Of a DNA stretch of 11,542 nt, positions 1 through 5,148 are shown one piece after another. The notes below the pieces were generated by a model. It searched no databases and was not told the origin of the DNA. It worked only from the letters and a program-made list of their open reading frames with translations. Position 1 is the first letter of the stretch. Each line of letters begins with the position of its first letter. This stretch comes from an uncultured Clostridia bacterium (GTDB lineage: Bacteria; Bacillota; Clostridia; Oscillospirales; Acutalibacteraceae), in assembly GCA_945988915.1 (NCBI GenBank), contig CAMFTS010000031.1:1-11542 (forward strand), in the 5' to 3' direction. A program made the translations under genes and the position numbers.

Positions 1-134
1 TCTGTGTAGTCAGCAATGCATTAAGACTCAATCTTTTTAAAATGTATAATAACAAGCGCGACAAAAAAGTTAAAAACGCTTTAGGCGACAAGAATATATT
101 TGACAATATAAAAACGAAAAAGGAGAAAACAAAA
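1..134 (+). other. Leader and upstream region of the HMA gene
   Basis: No gene is visible in this stretch. The reading frame of the metal-binding gene stays open from an ATG at 42, but the predicted extension (about 31 residues, Lys/Asn-rich) looks like untranslated AT-rich DNA and has no ribosome site. A TATAAT at 45-50 with a weak TTAAGA at 21-26 (18-bp spacer) could be a promoter. A good ribosome site, AAGGAG, lies at about 120-125. The first 40 bases may hold the end of an upstream unit, but nothing in them can be named. Confidence 0.4.
21..50 (+). promoter_or_regulatory. Possible sigma-A promoter for the HMA gene
   Basis: The -10 box TATAAT at 45-50 is perfect. The -35 match, TTAAGA at 21-26, is only four of six, with an 18-bp spacer. 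It would give a leader of roughly 75 nt before the ATG at 135. No clear copper-repressor operator (CsoR or CopY type) is visible around it. It is weaker evidence than the other promoters in this window. Confidence 0.3.
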
Positions 135-338
135 ATGAAAATCACTGTAAACGGTATGATGTGCGCTCATTGCGAAGCACACACAAAAGAGGCTCTTATG
201 AAACTTGACGGTATTACTTCAGTAACAGCTGACCACAGCACAAACACAGTAGTAATTGAAATGAGCAAGAATATTCCCGAGGCCGAGATTAAAGCCGCAG
301 TTGAAGGTGCGGGCTATGAATACGGAGGAATTAAATAA
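135..338 (+). CDS. Heavy-metal-associated (HMA) domain protein, copper-chaperone-like
   Basis: This 67-aa protein is a single HMA fold. The metal site GMMCAHC places the two cysteines of the CxxC motif at residues 10 and 13, right after the first beta strand. The rest follows the usual beta-alpha-beta-beta-alpha-beta pattern, ending in GAGYEYGG. Family members bind Cu(I) or similar soft metals in the cytoplasm and hand them to P-type ATPases or sensors. The metal cannot be decided from sequence, and no ATPase or CsoR gene is inside the window. The start at 135 is chosen because AAGGAG lies about 9 nt upstream and the homologous domain begins there; an in-frame ATG at 42 lacks such a site. Length matches stand-alone CopZ-like proteins. 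The gene is monocistronic within the window, followed by a hairpin terminator. Confidence 0.9.
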   Translation: MKITVNGMMCAHCEAHTKEALMKLDGITSVTADHSTNTVVIEMSKNIPEAEIKAAVEGAGYEYGGIK

Positions 339-356
339 ACCGTTCTGCTTATATGC

Positions 357-387
357 AAAAACACCGAAGCACAGCTTCGGTGTTTTT
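357..387. terminator. Bidirectional intrinsic terminator between the HMA gene and thiT
   Basis: A perfect hairpin has arms at 357-370 and 374-387, with a GC-rich core (ACACCGAAGC / GCTTCGGTGT), a 3-nt loop, and A-run and T-run flanks on both sides. It lies 18 nt after the HMA stop and about 20 nt after the thiT stop on the other strand. It can therefore end both convergent transcripts. Confidence 0.93.
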
Positions 388-407
388 AATTCTGATAATT
401 CTGTAAA

Positions 408-1061
408 TTACTGATTTTTTGCCGGCTTAACAATCTGAGGAATGTTGCCGAGTACCAATGCTACAACAAAAGTAATAATGATTTCAGGAATCATATAAAG
501 ACCGTTGTAGAATATAGAATAAACTATTGCAAGACCTGTTCCCGAGAAGCTTTCAAGAATCTTCTCACCGATTGAATAGAAGCCTTCCTGTGTGAAGAAC
601 CATTCTGCCCATGCACCATAGAAGATAGCACCTGAAATAATATGGATAATATATCTTGCAAGAAGAGCAACCAAAACGCCGAGCGCAAGTGCAACGCTAT
701 CCTTTTTAATCTTGCCTTTGAAGATTCCGCCAAGTCCCAATACTGTGTATGCAAGAACATAGTCGAGCAAGCAAACGCAAATTGCCTGCCAAAGAATCAT
801 CTGATCTTCACCCGGGAGGAACATAGCAGATACAACCTTTACACCAAGCAACATCTGAATCAATGAATATGTAAAGCCTGATAAAAGTCCCCATTTAACA
901 CCGTACTTGTAAGCGATAAGTACAACAGGGAACATGCTTGCAAGAGTAATAGTACCGCCAAACGGAAGCTCTAAACCAAGCATTTTTGAAACAAGTTCGA
1001 GAACAGCGGCAATTGCAATAAGCAAAGCGCTTTCAACGAGTCTTACTGTTGATTTTTTCAT
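408..1061 (-). CDS. thiT: Energy-coupled thiamine transporter ThiT (ECF S-component)
   Basis: This 217-aa, highly hydrophobic protein has about six membrane segments. It is the substrate-binding S-component of an ECF-type thiamine importer, which works with a shared EcfA/EcfA'/EcfT energising module encoded elsewhere. Family features seen are the N-terminal helix with GGTITLASMFPVVLIAYKYG (about residues 35-54), KWGLLSGF, the charged ED pair near 85-86, H140 in the RYIIHIISG helix, and the conserved YNGLYMIPE near the C-terminus (185-193). Length is slightly above the usual 180-200 aa. The start at 1061 has an AGGAAAGGTGA ribosome site just upstream. The TPP riboswitch in the leader independently supports thiamine as substrate. 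The gene is ended by the hairpin at 357-387. Confidence 0.95.
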   Translation of the reverse strand: MKKSTVRLVESALLIAIAAVLELVSKMLGLELPFGGTITLASMFPVVLIAYKYGVKWGLLSGFTYSLIQMLLGVKVVSAMFLPGEDQMILWQAICVCLLDYVLAYTVLGLGGIFKGKIKKDSVALALGVLVALLARYIIHIISGAIFYGAWAEWFFTQEGFYSIGEKILESFSGTGLAIVYSIFYNGLYMIPEIIITFVVALVLGNIPQIVKPAKNQ

Positions 1062-1090
1062 AAAAAATCACCTTTCCTAATAAAAATTTA

Positions 1091-1121
1091 AGCCTTACGA
1101 TACTCAAAATACCGTAAGGCT
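1091..1121 (-). terminator. Riboswitch expression platform: intrinsic terminator in the thiT leader
   Basis: On the minus strand the RNA forms a 9-bp stem (1113-1121 with 1091-1099, AGCCTTACG / CGTAAGGCT) that can extend past one mismatch. A short U-rich tract (AAATTTTTA) follows, and it sits between the TPP aptamer and the thiT ribosome site. This is the expected architecture for transcription attenuation: TPP binding favours the terminator, and absence of TPP lets polymerase proceed. The U-tract is interrupted by three A residues, so leaky termination is possible. Confidence 0.8.
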
Positions 1122-1137
1122 GAAAAAATACATATTT

Positions 1138-1236
1138 TACACTTCCTACGACGGCATTATCCGTATCAGGTTTAAGGGTCAACGAAGGAGTATTCGTAAT
1201 CTCAGCCGACTTACCGTCAGCACCCCTGAATATTGA
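1138..1236 (-). ncRNA. TPP riboswitch (THI element)
   Basis: Reading the minus strand from about 1236 down, the conserved landmarks appear in order: GGGGTGC (1226-1220), a P3 stem GCTGAC-GGTAA-GTCGGC, CTGAGA, GACCC, AACCTGAT, ACGGATAATGCCGT (P5, which binds the pyrophosphate end) and CGTAGGAAGTG. An extra small hairpin (1182-1186 with 1193-1197) fills the variable linker between CTGAGA and GACCC. All core elements of the thiamine pyrophosphate aptamer are present. It lies in the leader of thiT, followed by a terminator, so it is an off-switch for thiamine uptake. Confidence 0.97.
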
Positions 1237-1240
1237 ATTG

Positions 1241-1280
1241 TTCGCAAAGCTTGAAACAAATTATATTCCCCATTTGCGAA
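1241..1280. repeat. 8-bp inverted repeat flanking the thiT -10 box
   Basis: TTCGCAAA at 1241-1248 and its exact complement TTTGCGAA at 1273-1280 surround the -10 hexamer (1260-1265), with their midpoint at about 1260. One arm lies in the -35/-10 spacer and the other just past the predicted start site. It could be an operator, or a weak hairpin ending the upstream operon (the loop is 24 nt and no U-run follows). An 8-bp repeat of this kind can also occur by chance. Confidence 0.4.
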
Positions 1281-1288
1281 ATTGTCAA
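1260..1288 (-). promoter_or_regulatory. Consensus sigma-A promoter of the thiT riboswitch transcript
   Basis: On the minus strand a perfect TTGACA (1288-1283) is followed by a 17-bp spacer and a perfect TATAAT (1265-1260). Transcription should start near 1253, about 17 nt before the riboswitch aptamer. An 8-bp inverted repeat straddles the -10 region (see the repeat at 1241-1280). The full-consensus match suggests strong basal transcription, with control left to the riboswitch. Confidence 0.92.
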
Positions 1289-1312
1289 CAATTAATCGAA
1301 AAAGAAAGAAAA

Positions 1313-1570
1313 TTATTTACCCTCGCCGTTAGCCTGAGCCTCTCTGAGCGCCTTTGTTAGCTGATCAGGACAAGAGGTCTGTTTAAAACCGCATTTAACT
1401 CCGCCCAAAGCCTCTTCAATCTCGTCGATAGTCTTGCCTACTACAATTCTTGAAATGCCTTGTAAATTGCCGTTACATCCGCCGTAGAAACGCACGCTTT
1501 TAACGATATCTCCGTCAAGTTCAACATCAATTTGTGTTGCACAAGTACCTTTTGTTTTATATGAATACAT
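1313..1570 (-). CDS. TIGR03905-type TSCPD domain protein with four conserved cysteines
   Basis: This 85-aa protein matches the small stand-alone TSCPD family (TIGR03905). The TSCPD signature is at residues 66-70, and four cysteines (C10, C32, C60, C67) are placed as in the family, which suggests a metal or redox site. The same domain is found at the C-terminus of vitamin-B12-dependent class II ribonucleotide reductases, but the role of the stand-alone form is not established. The GGCNGN loop at 30-35 is also typical. The ATG at 1568-1570 directly abuts the rsmA stop codon, and the ribosome site (GAGGT) lies inside the end of rsmA, so translation is probably coupled. It is the last gene of the aminotransferase-rsmA operon, and no strong terminator follows before the thiT promoter. 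Confidence 0.9.
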   Translation of the reverse strand: MYSYKTKGTCATQIDVELDGDIVKSVRFYGGCNGNLQGISRIVVGKTIDEIEEALGGVKCGFKQTSCPDQLTKALREAQANGEGK

Positions 1571-2434
1571 TTACATTACCTCTTTCAAATTATTTGATAA
1601 TATACACAACTCTTCAAGATTCAGCTTTTCGGCTCTGACTGCCGAGTCAAATCCTGCATTTTCAATCGCCTTTGCAACCGCTTCCTTTGAAAGATTCATT
1701 CCCGCTGAAATACCGTTTAACGCAGTTTTTCTTCTTTGCATAAAAATTGCCTTTACCATTTTAAAGAATACTTCTTCATCTTCGGTTTTAATGGGCGGAG
1801 TATCATATATACTTAATTTTATTACAGCAGAATCAACTTTAGGACTCGGCATAAATGAGCCTTTAGATACATTGAACAGCTTTTCGGCGTTCGCATAGAA
1901 ATTAACTGCAACCGTAATTGCTCCGGAATTTCTTGTACCGACATCTGCTGTCAGTCTGTCTGCCGCCTCTTTTTGAACCATAACAATTATTTGCTTTATC
2001 GGAAGCTTATCCTCAAGCAATTTCATTATTACGGGCGAAGTGATATAGTACGGAAGATTAGCACAAACCGAAACATTCTTGCAGTCGCCGAATCTTTCTT
2101 TAATAAGCTTATGCAAATCAACTTTCAGAATATCATCATTAACGACCTCGAAATTATCGAAATCTTTTAATGTTTCATCGAGTACAGGCAGAAGTCTTTT
2201 GTCAAGCTCTATTGAAACTACCTTTTTCGCTCTTTTACAAAGCTCAGCGGTTAAAACGCCTATACCTGCACCGATTTCAATGATTCCGTCTTCTTCCGTA
2301 ATAACAGCTTCGTCTGCCATTTGAGGACAAACGGCAGGATTTATCAGGAAATTCTGTCCGAGCGATTTTGAAAACGAAAAGCCGTATTTTTCAAGTATCG
2401 ATTTAATTGTGCCGACATCTGAAAGATTATACAT
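1571..2434 (-). CDS. rsmA: 16S rRNA (adenine1518/1519-N6)-dimethyltransferase RsmA
   Basis: This 287-aa protein has the usual RsmA/KsgA length. The enzyme transfers four methyl groups from S-adenosylmethionine to two adjacent adenines in helix 45 of 16S rRNA, a late step in small-subunit assembly. Visible motifs are SLGQNFL (24-30), the SAM-binding IEIGAGIGVLT (52-62), acidic motif II around SIELD (74-78), the catalytic NLPYYITSPV (126-135) and, further on, PSPKVDSAV and the FMQRRKT segment of the C-terminal domain. Its ATG at 2432-2434 overlaps the end of the upstream aminotransferase by 8 nt, and its stop abuts the TSCPD gene. Loss of this enzyme gives kasugamycin resistance in other bacteria. 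Confidence 0.97.
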   Translation of the reverse strand: MYNLSDVGTIKSILEKYGFSFSKSLGQNFLINPAVCPQMADEAVITEEDGIIEIGAGIGVLTAELCKRAKKVVSIELDKRLLPVLDETLKDFDNFEVVNDDILKVDLHKLIKERFGDCKNVSVCANLPYYITSPVIMKLLEDKLPIKQIIVMVQKEAADRLTADVGTRNSGAITVAVNFYANAEKLFNVSKGSFMPSPKVDSAVIKLSIYDTPPIKTEDEEVFFKMVKAIFMQRRKTALNGISAGMNLSKEAVAKAIENAGFDSAVRAEKLNLEELCILSNNLKEVM

Positions 2435-3614
2435 AGCTTTGCTTTACCTTTTCAAGAATATTCATACCCTCGATGATTTTTTCATCAGTCGGAGTTGAGA
2501 AATTCATTCTGAAACAATTTGTTGTTTCTCCCTCTTCAACAGTAAATGCCGTTCCGGGAACTACGGCAAGCTTGTTGTCAACGCATTTTTTAACGAATTC
2601 AAGCATTTCAACATTTTCAGGTAATTCACACCAGACGAAAAGTCCTCCCTCGGGGCGAACATACTTAACGAAATCGCCAAGTTTTTCATCTATAAGGTTG
2701 CACATAAGATTAAGCTTTCTTCTGTAAATCTCACGAATCTTTTCGATATGTGCCTCAAAATCTGTCGTCTTCATCCATTCATCAACAAGAATTTGAGAAA
2801 ACATTGTTGAATGTGTATCCGCAGCCTGCTTGCCGACTGTCATTTTTGCAATTACTTCAGACGGTGCAACGATATAACCTATACGGATTCCGGGTGCAAG
2901 AATTTTTGAAAACGAGCCTGCATATACAACAATTCCGTCTTCATCCATACTTTTAATTGAAGGAATATCTTCGCCGGCAACTCTCAAATCGCCGTACGGA
3001 TTGTCCTCCAGAATCATAACATTATATTTTTTAGCAAGCTCATAAAGCTTTTTTCTTTTCTCAAGGCTCATTGTTGCGCCTGACGGATTCTGGAAATTCG
3101 GAATTGTATAAATAAATCTTACATTTTCACTTTCCTTAAGCTTTTGCTCAAGAATTTCAATATTCATACCGTCTGCTTCAACAGGAACTCCCTTGAGCTT
3201 ACAGCCGTAAGAACGGAAGCAGTTAAGCGACCCGATGAATGACGGGCTTTCACAGATAACGGTATCGCCGAAGTTACAGAAAACCTTAGTTGTTAAGTCC
3301 ATAATCTGAGTAGCGCCCGAAGTAATAATTACAGAGTCAAAATCTTTACCGATATTTTTTGACTTTTTCACATAGTCTTTGATTGTTTCTCTTAAAGGAG
3401 CATAACCCTCGGTAATGCCGTACTGTAATGCCGTAACAGGCATTTCATCAAATATTCTCTTTGAAATTTCCTTAACCTCATCTATGGGGAATGCCGCAAC
3501 ATCAGGATTACCTGCCGCAAAAGGAATGACGGACGGATCAGCTGTTGCCTTTAAAATTTCACGAATTGCAGACGGCTGAAGCGATGATATTCTGTCTGAA
3601 AATTTGTAATTCAT
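2427..3614 (-). CDS. PLP-dependent aminotransferase, class I/II (LysN/2-aminoadipate type)
   Basis: This 395-aa cytoplasmic enzyme is a fold-type I pyridoxal-phosphate aminotransferase. The substrate is not determined; the sequence style is that of the 2-aminoadipate/aromatic or branched-chain aminotransferase group and of MocR catalytic domains without the DNA-binding part. Motifs, numbered from the chosen start, are AAGNPD near the N-terminus, TSGATQ (about 98-103), QNPSG with the cofactor Asn (about 175-179), EDNPYGDLR (203-211, Asp and Tyr contact PLP), the Schiff-base lysine K237 in SFSKILAPGIRIGY, and a carboxylate-binding Arg in NCFRMNFS. The ATG at 3614 is preferred because AAGGTG ends 6 nt before it; an upstream GTG at 3623 overlaps that ribosome site. 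It is the first gene of an operon with rsmA and the TSCPD gene, with its own promoter. Confidence 0.92.
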   Translation of the reverse strand: MNYKFSDRISSLQPSAIREILKATADPSVIPFAAGNPDVAAFPIDEVKEISKRIFDEMPVTALQYGITEGYAPLRETIKDYVKKSKNIGKDFDSVIITSGATQIMDLTTKVFCNFGDTVICESPSFIGSLNCFRSYGCKLKGVPVEADGMNIEILEQKLKESENVRFIYTIPNFQNPSGATMSLEKRKKLYELAKKYNVMILEDNPYGDLRVAGEDIPSIKSMDEDGIVVYAGSFSKILAPGIRIGYIVAPSEVIAKMTVGKQAADTHSTMFSQILVDEWMKTTDFEAHIEKIREIYRRKLNLMCNLIDEKLGDFVKYVRPEGGLFVWCELPENVEMLEFVKKCVDNKLAVVPGTAFTVEEGETTNCFRMNFSTPTDEKIIEGMNILEKVKQSYV

Positions 3615-3646
3615 TGTAATCACCTTGACTAATTAAATATAAAAGT

Positions 3647-3675
3647 ATTGTAGCACAGTATATACTTTTTTTCAA
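3647..3675 (-). promoter_or_regulatory. Extended -10 promoter of the aminotransferase-rsmA operon
   Basis: On the minus strand TTGAAA (3675-3670), a 17-bp spacer and TACAAT (3652-3647) are preceded by TG at the extended -10 position. The start site would fall near 3640, giving a leader of about 26 nt. The -35 box begins immediately after the U-run of the upstream unit's terminator. Confidence 0.88.
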
Positions 3676-3676
3676 C

Positions 3677-3705
3677 AAAAAACAAAGAGTGGAAGCCCAC
3701 TCTTT
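3677..3705 (-). terminator. Intrinsic terminator of the Nudix-COG2426 operon
   Basis: A perfect 9-bp stem (AAAGAGTGG at 3684-3692 with CCACTCTTT at 3697-3705) has a 4-nt loop and, on the minus strand, is followed by G then six T (3682-3677). It starts 10 nt after the stop of the membrane protein gene and ends 2 nt before the next -35 box. Confidence 0.9.
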
Positions 3706-3714
3706 AAATACAAA

Positions 3715-4203
3715 TTAAAATATTCCGTAGGTTATAAGAGACATTATAACTCCTGCAATAAACACACCAAGTGTAATAATCGGCAGCGAGCGTTTGAATT
3801 CAACGCCTAACAGCGCCGCCATAAGAGCTCCGGTCCAGCCTCCCGTTCCCGGAAGCGGAATTGCAACAAAAATAAGTAAACCCCACGATTTATAGCGCAA
3901 AACCTTTTCTTTGTTACGCTCGGTCTTTGCTTCAAGCTTCACGATAATTCTTTCAAAGAATTTGAAATTTCTCAAAAGCTCAAAAATCTTTTGAATGAAA
4001 AGCAGAATAAACGGTATGGGAAGCATATTTCCGACAAAGCAAATCATAAATGCTTTTAAGAAATCCACCTCTAAAAGTCTTGCAGCTATCATTCCGCCGC
4101 GCAATTCTAAAATAGGCATCAGCGAAACAACAAAAATTGTAAGTTCGGCAGGGATTTTATCTTTGAAAAGTTCAACAAGAAATGTTGCTAAAGTCTCAGC
4201 CAT
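3715..4203 (-). CDS. COG2426 small multidrug export-like membrane protein
   Basis: This 162-aa membrane protein is of the family Pfam calls putative small multi-drug export protein (COG2426). Family marks are LMPILELRGGMIAAR (28-42), in which the ELRGG motif lies between two hydrophobic segments, and IPLPGTGGWTGALMAALLG (114-132) before the last helices. Hydrophobic stretches suggest about four to five membrane passes, with a charged cytoplasmic loop (KLEAKTERNKEKV) in the middle. Despite the family name, drug export has not been shown for most members, so the substrate is unknown. The gene starts 10 nt after the Nudix gene, whose last codons overlap its AAGGAG ribosome site, so the two form an operon and may be translationally coupled. 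Confidence 0.85.
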   Translation of the reverse strand: MAETLATFLVELFKDKIPAELTIFVVSLMPILELRGGMIAARLLEVDFLKAFMICFVGNMLPIPFILLFIQKIFELLRNFKFFERIIVKLEAKTERNKEKVLRYKSWGLLIFVAIPLPGTGGWTGALMAALLGVEFKRSLPIITLGVFIAGVIMSLITYGIF

Positions 4204-4213
4204 AATTCACTCC

Positions 4214-4945
4214 TTAAATGCCGTTTTCATCAATATACTTTTTTGCGAGCATTAAAATATCTTTATCATTTACATAATTAAGCGTTTTTATTGCCACATC
4301 ATAATTAAGCCAGATATAGTCCTCAATTTCCTCGGGCTGAATGACTGTTTGCACATCATCGGTTGTTGCGAGAAAAATTGAAACACTTTTTTCAATTCTG
4401 CCGCGAATTGTATATTCCGACATATTCTTAAAGCCGGGGAAAATTTTAATATGAATACCTGCTTCCTCAAGCACTTCACGCTTTGCGGTATCTTCTTCTG
4501 TTTCACCTGCTTCTATATGTCCCTTAGGGAAGCCCCAATGATTGCTGCGTTTGTTTTTAATAAGCAAAAATCTTTTTTCGCCGTTAATAACGCGAAAGAC
4601 AATCGCTCCGCAAGACTTCTCATATAAACAGTCTATTGAATATGAACCGTCTTTATACATAAATTCAATTGCCTGTTTAATATCGTTAACAATAAATCTT
4701 TTGCTTTTGGGTGCAACTACAAGGTAAATACCTTGTCTGTTCGGCAATTTGATTACGGCAATAACTCTGCCCTCAAAATTATGAACGGCGTGCGTAACGC
4801 CCATAATGTACGCTCCCTTAACAGGAGTTCTTGGGTCAAGCCCATTTTCAACAATACCGTAATTAAGCCGGTAAACCTTTTCGGTTTCACTGTCAAAAGC
4901 ACCCATGGGTTTAGTAACCCTTACTCTGACATATTTACCCAGCAT
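4214..4945 (-). CDS. Pyrophosphatase-like domain fused to a Nudix hydrolase domain
   Basis: The protein has 243 aa in two parts. Residues 108 to about 243 form a Nudix hydrolase with a complete box at 142-164 (G-x5-E-x7-REVLEEAGI). It is preceded by NHWGFPKG, as in asymmetrical diadenosine-tetraphosphate hydrolases, so an Ap4A- or nucleotide-cleaning role is plausible but unproven. Residues 1 to about 105 resemble the short proteins of Clostridia annotated as inorganic pyrophosphatase-like: LNYGIVENGLDPRTPVKGAY, then IMGV and an FEGRVIAVIKLP strand. The Asp normally found before AY in those proteins is Gly here (residue 44), so that half may be non-catalytic. AAGGAG lies 6 nt before the ATG. 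It is the first gene of a two-gene operon with the COG2426 membrane protein. The Nudix call is firm; the N-terminal assignment is from memory of related sequences. Confidence 0.85.
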   Translation of the reverse strand: MLGKYVRVRVTKPMGAFDSETEKVYRLNYGIVENGLDPRTPVKGAYIMGVTHAVHNFEGRVIAVIKLPNRQGIYLVVAPKSKRFIVNDIKQAIEFMYKDGSYSIDCLYEKSCGAIVFRVINGEKRFLLIKNKRSNHWGFPKGHIEAGETEEDTAKREVLEEAGIHIKIFPGFKNMSEYTIRGRIEKSVSIFLATTDDVQTVIQPEEIEDYIWLNYDVAIKTLNYVNDKDILMLAKKYIDENGI

Positions 4946-4958
4946 ACAATACTCCTTA

Positions 4959-4989
4959 GAAAAAACTGCATTTATTATACAGTTTTTTC
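4959..4989. repeat. 10-bp inverted repeat enclosing the Nudix promoter -10 box
   Basis: GAAAAAACTG (4959-4968) and CAGTTTTTTC (4980-4989) are exact complements separated by 11 nt, and the separating DNA contains the TATAAT of the Nudix promoter. Only one arm would be in the transcript, so an RNA hairpin is unlikely. An operator for a dimeric repressor that blocks polymerase is the natural reading. The A/T runs make a chance origin more likely than for a mixed-sequence repeat. Confidence 0.5.
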
Positions 4990-5002
4990 AGAAATGTTTC
5001 AA
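4974..5002 (-). promoter_or_regulatory. Sigma-A promoter of the Nudix operon
   Basis: On the minus strand TTGAAA (5002-4997), a 17-bp spacer and a perfect TATAAT (4979-4974) would start transcription near 4967, about 22 nt before the ATG. The -10 box lies exactly inside the loop of a 10-bp inverted repeat (4959-4989). Confidence 0.9.
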
Positions 5003-5085
5003 GATGTTTTTCGCATTTAGCGCGTTCTTTCTTATAAAACTACTGTTTTCGACAATTAAATACATTCTTTTTTATTAAAAACATA

Positions 5086-5114
5086 TTGAGAAAAAGCTAT
5101 ATTTAATGTAAAAT
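5086..5114 (+). promoter_or_regulatory. Sigma-A promoter of the LCP gene
   Basis: TTGAGA (5086-5091), a 17-bp spacer and TAAAAT (5109-5114) lie about 35 nt before the ATG at 5149. It is divergent from the Nudix promoter; the region from 4946 to 5148 holds these two promoters and no gene. Confidence 0.8.
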
Positions 5115-5148
5115 ATAGAATTAAGTTAAATTTGAAAGGAGTATATTT

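Noticed and set aside
100..105. Perfect TTGACA as a -35 box for the HMA gene
   Set aside because: No acceptable -10 sequence lies 16-18 bp downstream; that place is the ribosome site and start codon.
42..134. N-terminal extension of the HMA protein from an ATG at 42
   Set aside because: The added residues are low-complexity Lys/Asn with no ribosome site, and the HMA fold begins at 135 directly after AAGGAG.
3615..3623. GTG start at 3623 for the aminotransferase
   Set aside because: The GTG is part of the AAGGTG ribosome site that serves the ATG at 3614.
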